From positions 1 through 34,555 of the forward strand of contig CAIYHQ010000085.1 of assembly GCA_903926075.1 (NCBI GenBank): DNA of 34,555 bases. Direction: 5' to 3'. Shown piece after piece: positions 9,891 through 18,027 of this stretch (position 1 is the first letter of the stretch; the number at the start of each line of letters is the position of its first letter). The DNA comes from an uncultured Methanomicrobiales archaeon. Lineage in GTDB: Archaea; Halobacteriota; Methanomicrobia; Methanomicrobiales; Methanospirillaceae. A program made the position numbers and the translations under genes. The notes below the pieces were generated by a model. It searched no databases. It saw only the letters and a program-made list of their open reading frames with translations, and was not told where the DNA came from.

Positions 9891-9913
9891 AGGTAATCTC
9901 CACCTATATTGAT

Positions 9914-9931
9914 AGAACGTTATTGCGTTCT
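9914..9931. promoter_or_regulatory. Inverted repeat in the ech leader, possible operator
   Basis: AGAACG-N6-CGTTCT forms a perfect 6+6 palindrome about 24 bases before the echA GTG start, inside the 114-base gap behind pdxT. Its place in the presumed start region of the ech transcript fits a repressor or activator site. A short hairpin in the leader is the alternative. Confidence 0.35.
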
Positions 9932-10004
9932 GCCTTTTATCATATCTCAATCACTATTAAAAAACTACACGATTTAACATGAACAATTAAAATGAGGAAT
10001 ATAG

Positions 10005-10607
10005 TTATAAATCCAAAATATTTTCGAGGAAAATTCGATGTATCCGTGTATCGTTCGACAATTCCGGATGAAATGCAAGAGCCATATGTTTTCCTGACCG
10101 AACTGCTACTATTCCCCTGCCGATCTGCGAAATGACCTCAACTCCATTATCACATTCTATCGCCACTGGTGCCCGGATAAAGATCGCGTGATAAGGGAAA
10201 TCTAATCCTTTTACATTGATATCTGCTTCAAAAGAGTCCTTTTGACTGCCAAATGCGTTTCTTTCTATCTTCATCCCGATTAAGCCAAGAGAGACAATAC
10301 GAGGATCGCCCGGATCTGTGGCAATAATCACCATCCCGGCACATGTTGCAAAGATACCGCCCTTGAACCTGCAAATCGATTCAAAAAGGCCTGTTTTAAT
10401 GATAAGTTTTGATATTGTAGTGGATTCTCCACCAGGTATAGCGAGACCTGCGAGACCAGTGAGATCATTGGGAGATTTTACAGGTCTGATTTCGCCCTGA
10501 AGCCCTAGCTCCTGCCCTGCACGCTCAAATGCCTTGATATGCTCACTTACATCACCCTGGAGGGCTAATATCCCGATATTACCAGCCACGGTTCTGGAGT
10601 AATTCAT
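10005..10607 (-). CDS. pdxT: Pyridoxal 5'-phosphate synthase glutaminase subunit
   Basis: 200-residue class I-type glutaminase that feeds ammonia to PdxS for de novo vitamin B6 synthesis. Seen: the substrate loop PGGESTT, nucleophile C89 in FATCAGM, the family motif RNAFGSQ and the His-Glu pair H180/E182 in AFHPELS. The start at 10607 lies 29 bases inside pdxS, so the two are coupled. A GTG at 10589 would give the more usual short N terminus ([13 protein letters not shown]) and cannot be excluded. The ratio and partner are given by the adjacent pdxS. Confidence 0.94.
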   Translation of the reverse strand: MNYSRTVAGNIGILALQGDVSEHIKAFERAGQELGLQGEIRPVKSPNDLTGLAGLAIPGGESTTISKLIIKTGLFESICRFKGGIFATCAGMVIIATDPGDPRIVSLGLIGMKIERNAFGSQKDSFEADINVKGLDFPYHAIFIRAPVAIECDNGVEVISQIGRGIVAVRSGKHMALAFHPELSNDTRIHRIFLENILDL

Positions 10608-11475
10608 CTTCCTTCAGGGTATGGACGTCAATTCCACGCATCGGATCGCCAATTCCTTTTGAGACTTCCATAATTACAGCCGGGTCATTGAAGTTATGAA
10701 CCGCATCTACAATAGCTTTCGCCATTTTTTGCGGCATTGAAGAGTGAAAGATACCTGAACCAACAAATACTCCGTCTGCTCCCATCTGCATCATGAGCGC
10801 AGCATCGCAAGGTGTTGCAATTCCACCCGCTGAAAAGTTTACAACCGGTAATCTTCCAAGTCTGACTGTCTCAACGAGGACTTCCGCCGGTGCTTCTATT
10901 TCCCTCGCAAAAGAAACCAGCTCCTGTTCAGAGAGGCCGGAAAGAGCACGTATTCCACCCATTATCGCATGCATATGACGGACTGCCTCAACAACATTTC
11001 CGGTTCCTGCTTCCCCTTTGGTTCTAATCATGGCAGCTCCCTCATTGATCCTTCTCATGGCTTCACCAAGATCCCTCGCACCGCAAACAAATGGAACAGT
11101 AAACTCCTTTTTCACTATATGGTACTCTTCATCGGCAGGGGTAAGGACCTCACTCTCATCGATCATATCCACGCCGATTTCCTGCAGGACCTGTGCCTCA
11201 ACAAAATGTCCAATCCGGACTTTAGCCATAACCGGAATTGATACAGCATCAATTATTGAGAGCACCCGCTCAGGATCAGCCATACGGGCTACGCCCCCTG
11301 CCTTTCTGATATCGGCAGGGACCCTTTCAAGGGCCATAACCGCTACAGCACCAGCTTCTTCAGCTATGAGGGCCTGTTCGGCATTAACAACGTCCATTAT
11401 AACGCCTCCCTTCTGCATTGATGCGAACCCCCTTTTCAGGAGCTCGGTGCCATACCTGAGTTCCTCAAGTTTCAT
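10579..11475 (-). CDS. pdxS: Pyridoxal 5'-phosphate synthase subunit PdxS
   Basis: 298-residue (beta/alpha)8 enzyme building PLP from ribose 5-phosphate, glyceraldehyde 3-phosphate and ammonia. The two catalytic lysines are visible: K85 in [11 protein letters not shown] and K153 in [10 protein letters not shown]. The phosphate-binding segments [14 protein letters not shown] and [12 protein letters not shown] are also intact. The start at 11475 ([16 protein letters not shown]) matches the family N terminus; the frame continues upstream to 11526 but that part lies in cbiB. It follows cbiB by 11 bases and overlaps pdxT, so it is part of the purA-pdxT operon. Confidence 0.96.
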   Translation of the reverse strand: MKLEELRYGTELLKRGFASMQKGGVIMDVVNAEQALIAEEAGAVAVMALERVPADIRKAGGVARMADPERVLSIIDAVSIPVMAKVRIGHFVEAQVLQEIGVDMIDESEVLTPADEEYHIVKKEFTVPFVCGARDLGEAMRRINEGAAMIRTKGEAGTGNVVEAVRHMHAIMGGIRALSGLSEQELVSFAREIEAPAEVLVETVRLGRLPVVNFSAGGIATPCDAALMMQMGADGVFVGSGIFHSSMPQKMAKAIVDAVHNFNDPAVIMEVSKGIGDPMRGIDVHTLKEDELLQNRGW

Positions 11476-11486
11476 GTTCTTAACTA

Positions 11487-12401
11487 TTACACAAGAACGG
11501 ACAATAAAAGTAGTGTGAAGAGGCAAAGTCCTGTTGAAAGGAATACTGTTGCCCTGAATGCTGAGATTATACGCTTTCCGGATTCAGGGTCCGGTAATTC
11601 CCCTTCTCCGATGATATATACACCCGGCTTTTCAAACCGTATTCCATTTCCACCTGCCATGACTGCCATCACGAGTCCCCCATTCATTCCAGGCCTTTTA
11701 TAACGGTCTTTTTGAAAACAATTGTATGCGGGAGTGAATCTTCCCTTTAGCGAAAAGTACACTAGAAGGAGGCAGGCCGTAATCCTTGCCGGGATATATG
11801 TAAGTATATCATCAATTCTCGCCGAAAACTTTCCAATCTTTTCTCTTTCATCCCTGTATCCAAGCATTGCGTCCATTGTATTTGCGGCCCTGTACAATCC
11901 TGCCCCAAGAATTCCAAAGACAAGAAAAAAGAAGAGAGGAGCAGTGATACTATCAACAAGGTTCTCAGTAAGTGATTCATATGCTGCAGAACGTACCTGA
12001 CTTTCACTAAGATTTGAAGTGTTTCTGCTCACAAGCATCCCAGCCTTTTTTTTTCCTTCGTACAGCCCGAAATTTAGTCCATACTCTACAGAATAAACGT
12101 GTTCTTCTAGTGCGCGCCAGCTGAAAGTTATCTTTAGAAGTACAGGCAATAAGAGAATTCCGATTGATGGAAGAGTTGAAATTAAAAAAAACGGGACCAG
12201 GAATATAACAACTGTTACAAACCAGAATACGATTCCTGCAAAAATCTGAAATTGCGATGAAAATTTTTCAGGTCTTCCCCAGACTCCGATAAATTTTCCA
12301 AGAAGGGCTACAGGGTGCAGTGATGTTTTTGGATCACCAATAATCCTGTCAATGATAAGTGCTGCAATTATTACTAGAATTGAGATTTGAAATGAATTCA
12401 T
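11487..12401 (-). CDS. cbiB: Adenosylcobinamide-phosphate synthase (CbiB/CobD)
   Basis: 304-residue membrane enzyme of corrinoid synthesis that attaches the aminopropanol (phosphate) arm to adenosylcobyric acid. Family motifs: D18 with GDP at 22-24 and HPV at 29-31 in the first helix-loop, [14 protein letters not shown] (142-155), and [15 protein letters not shown] (170-184). Several hydrophobic segments are present. Methanogens need much cobamide for Mtr methyl transfer. The start ATG overlaps the stop of the Trm112-like gene by 4 bases (ATGA) with AGGAT upstream. Confidence 0.93.
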   Translation of the reverse strand: MNSFQISILVIIAALIIDRIIGDPKTSLHPVALLGKFIGVWGRPEKFSSQFQIFAGIVFWFVTVVIFLVPFFLISTLPSIGILLLPVLLKITFSWRALEEHVYSVEYGLNFGLYEGKKKAGMLVSRNTSNLSESQVRSAAYESLTENLVDSITAPLFFFLVFGILGAGLYRAANTMDAMLGYRDEREKIGKFSARIDDILTYIPARITACLLLVYFSLKGRFTPAYNCFQKDRYKRPGMNGGLVMAVMAGGNGIRFEKPGVYIIGEGELPDPESGKRIISAFRATVFLSTGLCLFTLLLLSVLV

Positions 12402-12571
12402 ATCCTGGGAAGAAGGTTTGGTATTCCCTCTTCAATAGGATAGTCAACATTGCAGGCCTTACATGTAAGTTTTCCACATATTATCTCTTCAGGATTTTCT
12501 TCTTCAACTTCTAATTGAAGGTCGCCTTTACACACAGGACAACAGATTATGTCAAGGAGCGAACGTCTCAT
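12398..12571 (-). CDS. Trm112-family small zinc protein
   Basis: A 57-residue protein too short for a usual ORF cut-off. It begins MRRSLLDIICCPVCKGDL and ends [11 protein letters not shown], the Trm112/YcaR pattern of a zinc-ribbon-like fold followed by a 'Y-P-I-x-x-G-I-P' tail. Zinc ligands are probably C11, C14, C37 and C40. In archaea and eukaryotes, Trm112 activates and stabilises several methyltransferases that act on tRNA, rRNA and release factor. The ATG overlaps the purA stop (ATGA), with AGAGGGG as ribosome site, and the stop overlaps the cbiB start in the same way, which supports it as a real gene. Confidence 0.85.
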   Translation of the reverse strand: MRRSLLDIICCPVCKGDLQLEVEEENPEEIICGKLTCKACNVDYPIEEGIPNLLPRI

Positions 12572-13578
12572 ATTTCCCCTCTTATGTCAATAATCTGGCT
12601 GAGCTCGGGTCCTGTAGAGATAAGAGTTATTGGACTTCCAATATCTTCTTCTGCCTGCTTCAGGAAATCTTTTGCAATTTTTGAGAGTTTTCCATACTCT
12701 TTTACACCAAAACAGTCCTTATCTATTTTGTCAATACCCGTTATTGCCGCCTGTGTACATCCATTGATCATTGCCGAGTACCTTGCCATCCCTCCGTCCC
12801 ATTTTCCAATCCTGCGCTGTCGGTGTGTGACTGTTCCAAACTCCTGGATGCCCATATTATCGGATTCAACAAGGCTCATCTCGGTGGAAAATGGACCTTC
12901 ACCTACCCTTGTGGGATAAGCTTTGAAGACTACCACTACATCATCAATCCTTGTTGGACCTACCCCGTTATCAGCTGCTATTTGGGAGGCAGAAGTGTCT
13001 TTACTTGTTACAAACGGATAGGTCCCATAATAAAGTGAGATTCCGAATCCCTGCGTCCCTTCAAGCAGAACAGTCTCCCCTTTATCTATTGCCGTATTTA
13101 GTTCAAGAGGGACATCAATAAGGAACTCCTGCAACTCAGGGACATCTTTTGCAAGCCTTGAGACCCTCATTACCCTGTCAGAATTTGCAGGGCCGCATCC
13201 GCTTCCTGTAGTCCCTATCTTCTTTGAGAGGTATACATCCCCTTTATCACGCGCAATATGATCTTCTTCAATTATTCCGCATCGTTTATCAAGAAAAATT
13301 CTGTGTCTGACATCAAGCTGTTCGATCTCCTGCTCAAGTATCCTTGGATTTACTAGAACACCCGTTCCAATGAACAGTCTTGCATCCGGGTAAACAAATC
13401 CGGACGGGATCATCCTTACACCGTATTCTTTTTCCCCTACTACCACGGTATGGCCAGCGTTTGGGCCAACGCCACCACGCGATATAATGGACGGATGATC
13501 TTCCTGGGCGATATGTGCAACAATTTTTCCTTTTCCTTCATCCCCAAAAAAACCACCAACAATGATTGTACAGCTCAT
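12568..13578 (-). CDS. purA: Adenylosuccinate synthetase (archaeal short form)
   Basis: 336 residues; joins IMP and aspartate with GTP to make adenylosuccinate, the first AMP-specific step. The P-loop GDEGKGK is at residues 12-18, followed by GGVGPNAGHT, GTTGSGCGPANSDR and LLEGTQGFGISL. At about 336 residues it is the shorter archaeal type; bacterial enzymes have about 430. A GTGAAAGAGA stretch precedes the ATG. It leads the operon purA / Trm112-like / cbiB / pdxS / pdxT and sits 48 bases behind the aminotransferase gene, so it may have its own promoter or be read through. Confidence 0.96.
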   Translation of the reverse strand: MSCTIIVGGFFGDEGKGKIVAHIAQEDHPSIISRGGVGPNAGHTVVVGEKEYGVRMIPSGFVYPDARLFIGTGVLVNPRILEQEIEQLDVRHRIFLDKRCGIIEEDHIARDKGDVYLSKKIGTTGSGCGPANSDRVMRVSRLAKDVPELQEFLIDVPLELNTAIDKGETVLLEGTQGFGISLYYGTYPFVTSKDTSASQIAADNGVGPTRIDDVVVVFKAYPTRVGEGPFSTEMSLVESDNMGIQEFGTVTHRQRRIGKWDGGMARYSAMINGCTQAAITGIDKIDKDCFGVKEYGKLSKIAKDFLKQAEEDIGSPITLISTGPELSQIIDIRGEI

Positions 13579-13626
13579 TCTCTTTCACTCAGTATTTGAT
13601 GATAAAAGCAATAAAGGTGCGCTGTT

Positions 13627-14787
13627 TTATTTTAGTCCCTCAATGAAAGACTCTATTCTCCTTAATGACTCTGCCAGGTCTTCCCTTGATACTGCATACG
13701 CACACCTGATATGATCTTTTCCTTTTTCCCCAAAGACACTTCCTGGAACTACAGCCACACGGGACTCCTTCAGAAGTTGTTCCGCAAAATCAGTGTCAGA
13801 GAGTCCGGTTTCTTTCACTGACGGAAATGCATAAAATGCACCTTCCGGAACGTGACAGGGAAGACCTATTCTGTTAAGACCCTCTACAAAGAGATTTCTT
13901 CTCATCCTGTATTCCCTTACCATCTCTTCCTTGTCCTCATTTCCACTCTTCAAAGCTTCGTTTGCTGCCATCTGGCCCATTATCGGGGCGCATAACATAA
14001 CATACTGGTGGATCTTAAGGGCAGCTTCACAAATCTCGTCAGGTGCACAGAGATATCCGATTCGCCAGCCAGTCATTGCATATGATTTCGAGAACCCGTT
14101 AAGTGTGATAGTCCTTTCCCATAGATCTCCTATTGTCGCTGCAGGAACATGTTTTCCTGAATATGTAAGATCTGAGTAGACTTCGTCACTAATGAGGAGA
14201 AGATCATGATCGGTTACAATATCAGCGATACCTTTGAGATCAGACTTTTCCATTACAGCCCCACTTGGATTATTGGGAAAGTTCATGATGAGGGCTTTAG
14301 TTTTAGGAGTAACTTTTTCTATAAGCGTTTCAGAGAGTAGTTTAAACTGGTTTTTCTCATCACAGGGCACAGGTATTGCTTTTCCACCTGATAGTGTAAC
14401 ACAGGGGGGATATGACACATAAATCGGGTCTGTAACGAGCACTTCGTCTCCAGGATTTATTACTGCACGAATAGCAATGTCAAGTGCTTCACTCACGCCT
14501 GCCGTAATTATCATCTGCGAATCCGACTCATACATGAGATTATATTCAGTTTGAAGGTACCTCGAGAGAGAGATTCTCAGTGACTCAATTCCTTTGTTTG
14601 ACGTATAAGATGTAAATCCCTGCTCAATTGCATATATCCCAGCTTCACATATCTTCCATGGAGTGACATAATCCGGTTCACCAACACCAAGAGAGATAAC
14701 ATCATCCATCGAGAGAACCAGATCAAAAAACTTTCTGATTCCGGACGGTGGAATTATTCTCGCCCTGTCTGAGATGAAATTTCGCAT
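13627..14787 (-). CDS. PLP-dependent class I/II aminotransferase (aspartate/aromatic type)
   Basis: 386-residue fold type I aminotransferase. Seen: NNPSG (172-176), D201 in ISDEVY (pyridine N contact), PLP lysine K234 in NGFSKSYAMTGWRIGYL, and the substrate-carboxylate Arg R361 in HIRCAYAVS. GEPDYVTP and GFTSYTSNKGIESLR are typical of the aspartate/aromatic/MalY-related Iγ group. The exact amino acid substrate cannot be read from sequence. It follows the Lrp-type regulator by 9 bases with GAGGTAAT as ribosome site. The regulator-aminotransferase pairing suggests control by an amino acid. It needs PLP, made by the pdxST genes just downstream. Confidence 0.93.
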   Translation of the reverse strand: MRNFISDRARIIPPSGIRKFFDLVLSMDDVISLGVGEPDYVTPWKICEAGIYAIEQGFTSYTSNKGIESLRISLSRYLQTEYNLMYESDSQMIITAGVSEALDIAIRAVINPGDEVLVTDPIYVSYPPCVTLSGGKAIPVPCDEKNQFKLLSETLIEKVTPKTKALIMNFPNNPSGAVMEKSDLKGIADIVTDHDLLLISDEVYSDLTYSGKHVPAATIGDLWERTITLNGFSKSYAMTGWRIGYLCAPDEICEAALKIHQYVMLCAPIMGQMAANEALKSGNEDKEEMVREYRMRRNLFVEGLNRIGLPCHVPEGAFYAFPSVKETGLSDTDFAEQLLKESRVAVVPGSVFGEKGKDHIRCAYAVSREDLAESLRRIESFIEGLK

Positions 14788-14796
14788 TATATTACC

Positions 14797-15288
14797 TCAG
14801 AATGAGAACGGGAGTCTTTCACCGACTTCACGTTCAAAAAAAATATCTCCATTTTCTTTATAGACTTTCATGACAATATGGGTTGCAGTCTCACGTATCC
14901 GGTCCATTGGAGCTATATGCTCTGCAACAAACCTTGCAATCTCCTGCATACTTTTTCCGCTGACAAGCACTTCCAGATCATATGCCCCGGTCACCAGACG
15001 AAGTGCTTTTACTTCTGAAAATCGTGCAATCCTGTCAGCAATTCGGTCATATCCAAAATCACGTTCAGGACTGACTTTCAGGTCCAGAACTGCAAGAACC
15101 GGTGTGTAGCCTGTCTGTTCCCAGTTGATTACTGCACTGTAACGTCTGATTATTCCCTCTTTTTCCATTACTTTAATTCGTGATTCTGCCTCTACAGTTG
15201 GAATTTCTGTCATTATAGCAAGGTCCTGAGTATCAATCTTTGCATTTTCTTCTAGCAGTTTAAGGATTAAGAGGTCAGTTTTGTCCAT
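14797..15288 (-). CDS. Lrp/AsnC-family transcriptional regulator
   Basis: 163 residues: an N-terminal winged helix-turn-helix (MDKTDLLILKLLEENAKIDT to IIRRYSAVINW, about 1-55), then a RAM (amino acid-binding) domain with the DLKVSPE and LVTGAYDLEVLVSG patterns. Family members form octamers and respond to amino acids. It lies between orc1 and an aminotransferase with gaps of only 4 and 9 bases, so the neighbouring aminotransferase is the obvious target or effector source. GGTGA precedes the ATG. Autoregulation is likely from family knowledge, but no operator was identified. Confidence 0.92.
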   Translation of the reverse strand: MDKTDLLILKLLEENAKIDTQDLAIMTEIPTVEAESRIKVMEKEGIIRRYSAVINWEQTGYTPVLAVLDLKVSPERDFGYDRIADRIARFSEVKALRLVTGAYDLEVLVSGKSMQEIARFVAEHIAPMDRIRETATHIVMKVYKENGDIFFEREVGERLPFSF

Positions 15289-15292
15289 TTTT

Positions 15293-16585
15293 TCACCTTA
15301 GTAAACTTCTGAGTTCTGCAAGGTCAGGTTCAGAAAGTTCATGATGGGAAAGACGCATATCACTCATGATAACATCCATTATTTTCTGTGAGTTCCCATC
15401 AAACCACATCTCTTTTGTCCGGCCATATCTTCCTCTGCTGACGACACGCGTATTAATTACTCCAAGCATATTCAGTTCAGAGATAAGATCTGTAATCCTT
15501 CTGGAGGTAAGGACATCCAGCTCCATTTTAGGGGCGACTTTTTTATATATCCTGATAACTTCCCCACTTGTGAAGATATTAAGCCCCATCTGATCAAGGA
15601 TTAACATGCAATAGAGTATTACTTTACTCTGAGTTGGAAGAGTTGAGACGCATTCACTCATACTATCAGTTTCAATCTTCGCCTGAGCCAATTTAACATG
15701 TAATTCTTTAACTGCTGACGAATCTTCGCGGTCTGCAAGTTCACCCGAAACCCTGAGGAGGTCCAGTGCTCTCCTGGCATCTCCATGTTCATGTGCTGCA
15801 AGAGCTGCGCATAGCGGGATTACTCCTTCTTCAAGAGCTGAATCGAAAAAAGCTTCTTTTGCTCTTTGCTTGAGGATATCAACCAGCTGGAGGGCATTAT
15901 ACGGTGGAAAAACAAGTTCTTCTTCAGAAAGGGATGAGAGGACACGTGGATCAAGGAAATCCTTGAAACTTAAATCGTTTGAAATTCCTATCATACTTAC
16001 CTTTGATCTGACAAGGTCAGTGTTAATGCGGGTCAGATTGTAAAGGGTATCGTCACCACTTTTCTTTACGAGTTTGTCTATTTCATCAAGAATAATAATT
16101 AAAACTCCGTTAATGGATTCAATCTGATTTTTTAGTTCCTGATATACCTGATCTGTTGGCCATCCAGTCATGGGTATATGCGAGTGAGCTTTATCACTTG
16201 CAATTTCATCAACTCCTAGAAGGAGTTTCGCTATCTGTGCGAGAACTCTGTATTGAGTATCGATAAGTTCACAGTTTAAATGAACAACTCTGCAGCAGGT
16301 TCCCATCTGACTACTTGCATGTTCAAGTTCGATACCTACATACCTAACAACAACTGTCTTTCCAGTACCTGTTTTTCCATAAATAAGTATATTTGACGGT
16401 GTTTCAGTTCTAAGAGCTGGAGCTAGAATGGAAGCTACCTGCTCAATTTGGGACTGTCTGTGGGGTAAATTCAGAGGTCTATAGGAGTGCCGCAAGACAT
16501 CTCTATTCCGAAATATCCTATTGTTTATGAGATACTTCTTGAAAAGTCCGGTTGGACCTTCAAGAATATCTTCGGAAGATTCCAT
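15293..16585 (-). CDS. orc1: Orc1/Cdc6 replication initiator
   Basis: 430-residue AAA+ initiator. Walker A GKTGTGKT is at 70-77, Walker B ILDEID at 165-170, and sensor 1 is in SMIGISNDLSF. A C-terminal winged helix runs from about residue 330, with GRYGRTKEMWFDG in the wing. Family members bind ORB repeats and load MCM. The gene begins at the edge of an intergenic region containing ORB-like repeats, as expected for a cognate initiator. There is no clear Shine-Dalgarno site before the ATG (CCGTTCATATGG), so the message may be leaderless. It heads an unusual operon with the Lrp regulator and the aminotransferase. Confidence 0.96.
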   Translation of the reverse strand: MESSEDILEGPTGLFKKYLINNRIFRNRDVLRHSYRPLNLPHRQSQIEQVASILAPALRTETPSNILIYGKTGTGKTVVVRYVGIELEHASSQMGTCCRVVHLNCELIDTQYRVLAQIAKLLLGVDEIASDKAHSHIPMTGWPTDQVYQELKNQIESINGVLIIILDEIDKLVKKSGDDTLYNLTRINTDLVRSKVSMIGISNDLSFKDFLDPRVLSSLSEEELVFPPYNALQLVDILKQRAKEAFFDSALEEGVIPLCAALAAHEHGDARRALDLLRVSGELADREDSSAVKELHVKLAQAKIETDSMSECVSTLPTQSKVILYCMLILDQMGLNIFTSGEVIRIYKKVAPKMELDVLTSRRITDLISELNMLGVINTRVVSRGRYGRTKEMWFDGNSQKIMDVIMSDMRLSHHELSEPDLAELRSLLR

Positions 16586-16694
16586 ATGAACGGAAAAATT
16601 AGTGAGTTTTTGTTATTAACGTCATCGGTATCACAATAATACTTAACTTTGAACTTTTTATGTTTATATTAACTAAACTGTGTATTTCACCCAC

Positions 16695-16716
16695 ACCCCT
16701 TTACTTCCATTGGAAT
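16695..16716 (-). repeat. ORB-like origin recognition box, left
   Basis: Read on the minus strand: ATTCCAATGGAAGTAAAGGG followed by GT. It has the dyad TTCCAnTGGAA and the AAAGGGGT tail of archaeal ORBs. It is inverted relative to the right box, with its G-rich tail pointing towards orc1. Confidence 0.75.
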
Positions 16717-16768
16717 GTATGTGTAAAGGGAAAAAAATGAAAATTTAAAGTAAAAATGAATAAAAAAT

Positions 16769-16787
16769 ATCCCTGTTTCCATTAACA
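16769..16787 (-). repeat. Partial mini-ORB
   Basis: On the minus strand TTAATGGAAACAGGGAT contains the TGGAAAC core and a shortened G tail, but the left half of the dyad is lost. It has the same orientation as the left ORB and lies inside the AT-rich core. This resembles the mini-ORBs known from other archaeal origins. Confidence 0.5.
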
Positions 16788-16853
16788 TTTATTTGAATAT
16801 AAATCTTATTATTTCATAAAAAAAAAGAAGGAAAGGTGAAACAATAATTTTTC

Positions 16854-16880
16854 GTTTCCAGTGGAAACAAAGGGGTCTCC
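16854..16880 (+). repeat. ORB-like origin recognition box, right
   Basis: GTTTCCAGTGGAAAC is a 15-base palindrome around a single central base, followed by AAAGGGGTCTCC. It is nearly identical to the ORB consensus known from euryarchaeal origins and is the best copy in the window. Confidence 0.85.
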
Positions 16881-16968
16881 CAAAAAAACATCAACGTTTT
16901 TGTCAGCCTTTCAATTATTACTTTTAACAACCAATAAAAACTTAGGAATTTATGGGCAGAGGGAAAAA

Positions 16969-17457
16969 ATGAAAAAAAATCATGAAAAAATCTTTCCTAT
17001 CTCTTTAGGAATCATTACAGTTTCAAGTACAAGAACAAAAGAAACAGATATAAGCGGCTTGATAATCAAAGATTTACTTAGTAAAGTAAATATTACATGT
17101 AATTATTATGATATAGTTCCTGATAAAAAAGAATTGATAATAGAAAAATTAAAACAAGCTTTAAAATCAGTAAATTGTATAATTACTCATGGAGGAACTG
17201 GTCTTACTTATGATGACTGCACCATCGAAGCTATCCGACCACTATTTGAAAAAGAAATTGAAGGATTTGGAGAAATTTTTCGATATCTTAGTTTTCTGGA
17301 AATAGGCAGTGCAGCAATGTTATCGCGGGCAACAGCAGGTATTTTTGAAAATAAATTAATTTTTTGTATTCCCGGCTCTCAAAAAGCAGTTCAACTGGCA
17401 ACAGAAAAACTGATAATTCCGGAAATACGTCATATCTTATCTCATATTTTACCTTAA
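16969..17457 (+). CDS. moaB: Molybdenum cofactor biosynthesis protein MoaB/MogA-like
   Basis: 162 residues; adenylylates molybdopterin before metal (Mo or W) insertion, needed for formylmethanofuran and formate dehydrogenases in methanogens. The MoCF fold motifs are clear: THGGTGLTYDDCTIEAI (the GGTG/D signature), AMLSRATAGI and FCIPGSQKAVQLA. The start at 16969 was chosen because GCAGAGGG precedes it by about 5 bases and the protein then begins with a usual N terminus. The longer frame from 16861 would include the right ORB. The gene is markedly more AT-rich than its neighbours, with many AAA, AAT and ATA codons. Confidence 0.92.
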   Translation: MKKNHEKIFPISLGIITVSSTRTKETDISGLIIKDLLSKVNITCNYYDIVPDKKELIIEKLKQALKSVNCIITHGGTGLTYDDCTIEAIRPLFEKEIEGFGEIFRYLSFLEIGSAAMLSRATAGIFENKLIFCIPGSQKAVQLATEKLIIPEIRHILSHILP

Positions 17458-17475
17458 TTGGAAAAGGACTCCAAT
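17457..17475. terminator. Hairpin between convergent moaB and cgi121
   Basis: ATTGGA-N7-TCCAAT forms a 6-base stem starting at the last base of the moaB stop codon, in the 34-base gap between two converging genes. It could serve as a two-way terminator, though no strong T tract follows on the plus strand. Confidence 0.35.
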
Positions 17476-17491
17476 AAAGCAAAAAGAAAAA

Positions 17492-18025
17492 TTACCTGTC
17501 AAGTTCAAGCATAGCAATTCTTTCAACAACAAGTTCAGTAAGTCGTAAATTTCCAGTTAATAAAAGTTCAGGAGGAGTAATTTTATATTGGCCAATAATT
17601 TTCTGGAATCTTTCTTCTGAAATTAACTCCCAGTCCTCATCAACTTTTGTCATAAAATTCATCAGTTCCTGGGAAATTTTGGATTTATCATAACCTTCCG
17701 AAATAATACATAAGTAACAATTATTCAATCCTTTATGGACTCCAAAATTTACAGCTTCATGACATTGCCGGGTTGCAGCTGCAGATAGAAGTACTTCCAT
17801 TTCTAGGGATTGTGCTATCATCCTTCTCTCTTTAAAAGCTCTAAGTGCCTGGCAAACCGCTGTTTTGACATGAATCCTGCCAGTTATAAGTTTATTATTT
17901 ATGCAGATTATATGGACTCCGTTTCTCCCGGCTATCTTTCTTAATTCTTTAAGCCATTCCTTTTCATCAATAATTTCAAACTGGACTTTTTCTATGAGCA
18001 AAGTCATTTCTGTGATTGCCTCCAT
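17492..18025 (-). CDS. cgi121: KEOPS complex subunit Cgi121
   Basis: About 177 residues of the Cgi121 family, the KEOPS subunit that binds the tRNA 3' tail and helps Bud32/Kae1 make t6A. Supporting stretches: IHVKTAVCQALRAFKERRMIAQSLE, then LLSAAATRQCHEAVNFGVHKG, matching the family's '(A/S)(A/G)xRQ(I/C)xxAxxxxG' motif and GLN(N/D) region. The ATG at 18025 follows the hel308 stop by two bases. Other possible starts are a TTG at 18031 and an ATG at 18007, which has GGAGG 11 bases upstream. The gene is coupled to hel308. No other KEOPS gene (kae1, bud32, pcc1) is in the window. Confidence 0.85.
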   Translation of the reverse strand: MEAITEMTLLIEKVQFEIIDEKEWLKELRKIAGRNGVHIICINNKLITGRIHVKTAVCQALRAFKERRMIAQSLEMEVLLSAAATRQCHEAVNFGVHKGLNNCYLCIISEGYDKSKISQELMNFMTKVDEDWELISEERFQKIIGQYKITPPELLLTGNLRLTELVVERIAMLELDR

Positions 18026-18027
18026 AT

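Larger units (their letters stand above)
16586..16968. other. oriC: Candidate replication origin (oriC)
   Basis: 383 bases without a gene between orc1 and moaB. Two full ORB-like elements in inverted orientation (16695-16716 and 16854-16880), with a partial one at 16769-16787, bracket a very AT-rich stretch (about 16720-16850, long A/T runs) that would serve as the unwinding element. This is the layout of archaeal origins next to orc1/cdc6. The orc1 promoter must also lie here (AT-rich, near 16650-16675), as must the promoter of moaB. An open frame starting at 16861 runs through the right ORB, but the true moaB start is the ATG at 16969. Confidence 0.85.

Noticed and set aside
16861-16968. 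Longer N terminus for MoaB starting at 16861
   Set aside because: It would translate the right ORB palindrome, lacks a ribosome site, and adds 36 residues not expected for MoaB. The ATG at 16969 has GCAGAGGG upstream.
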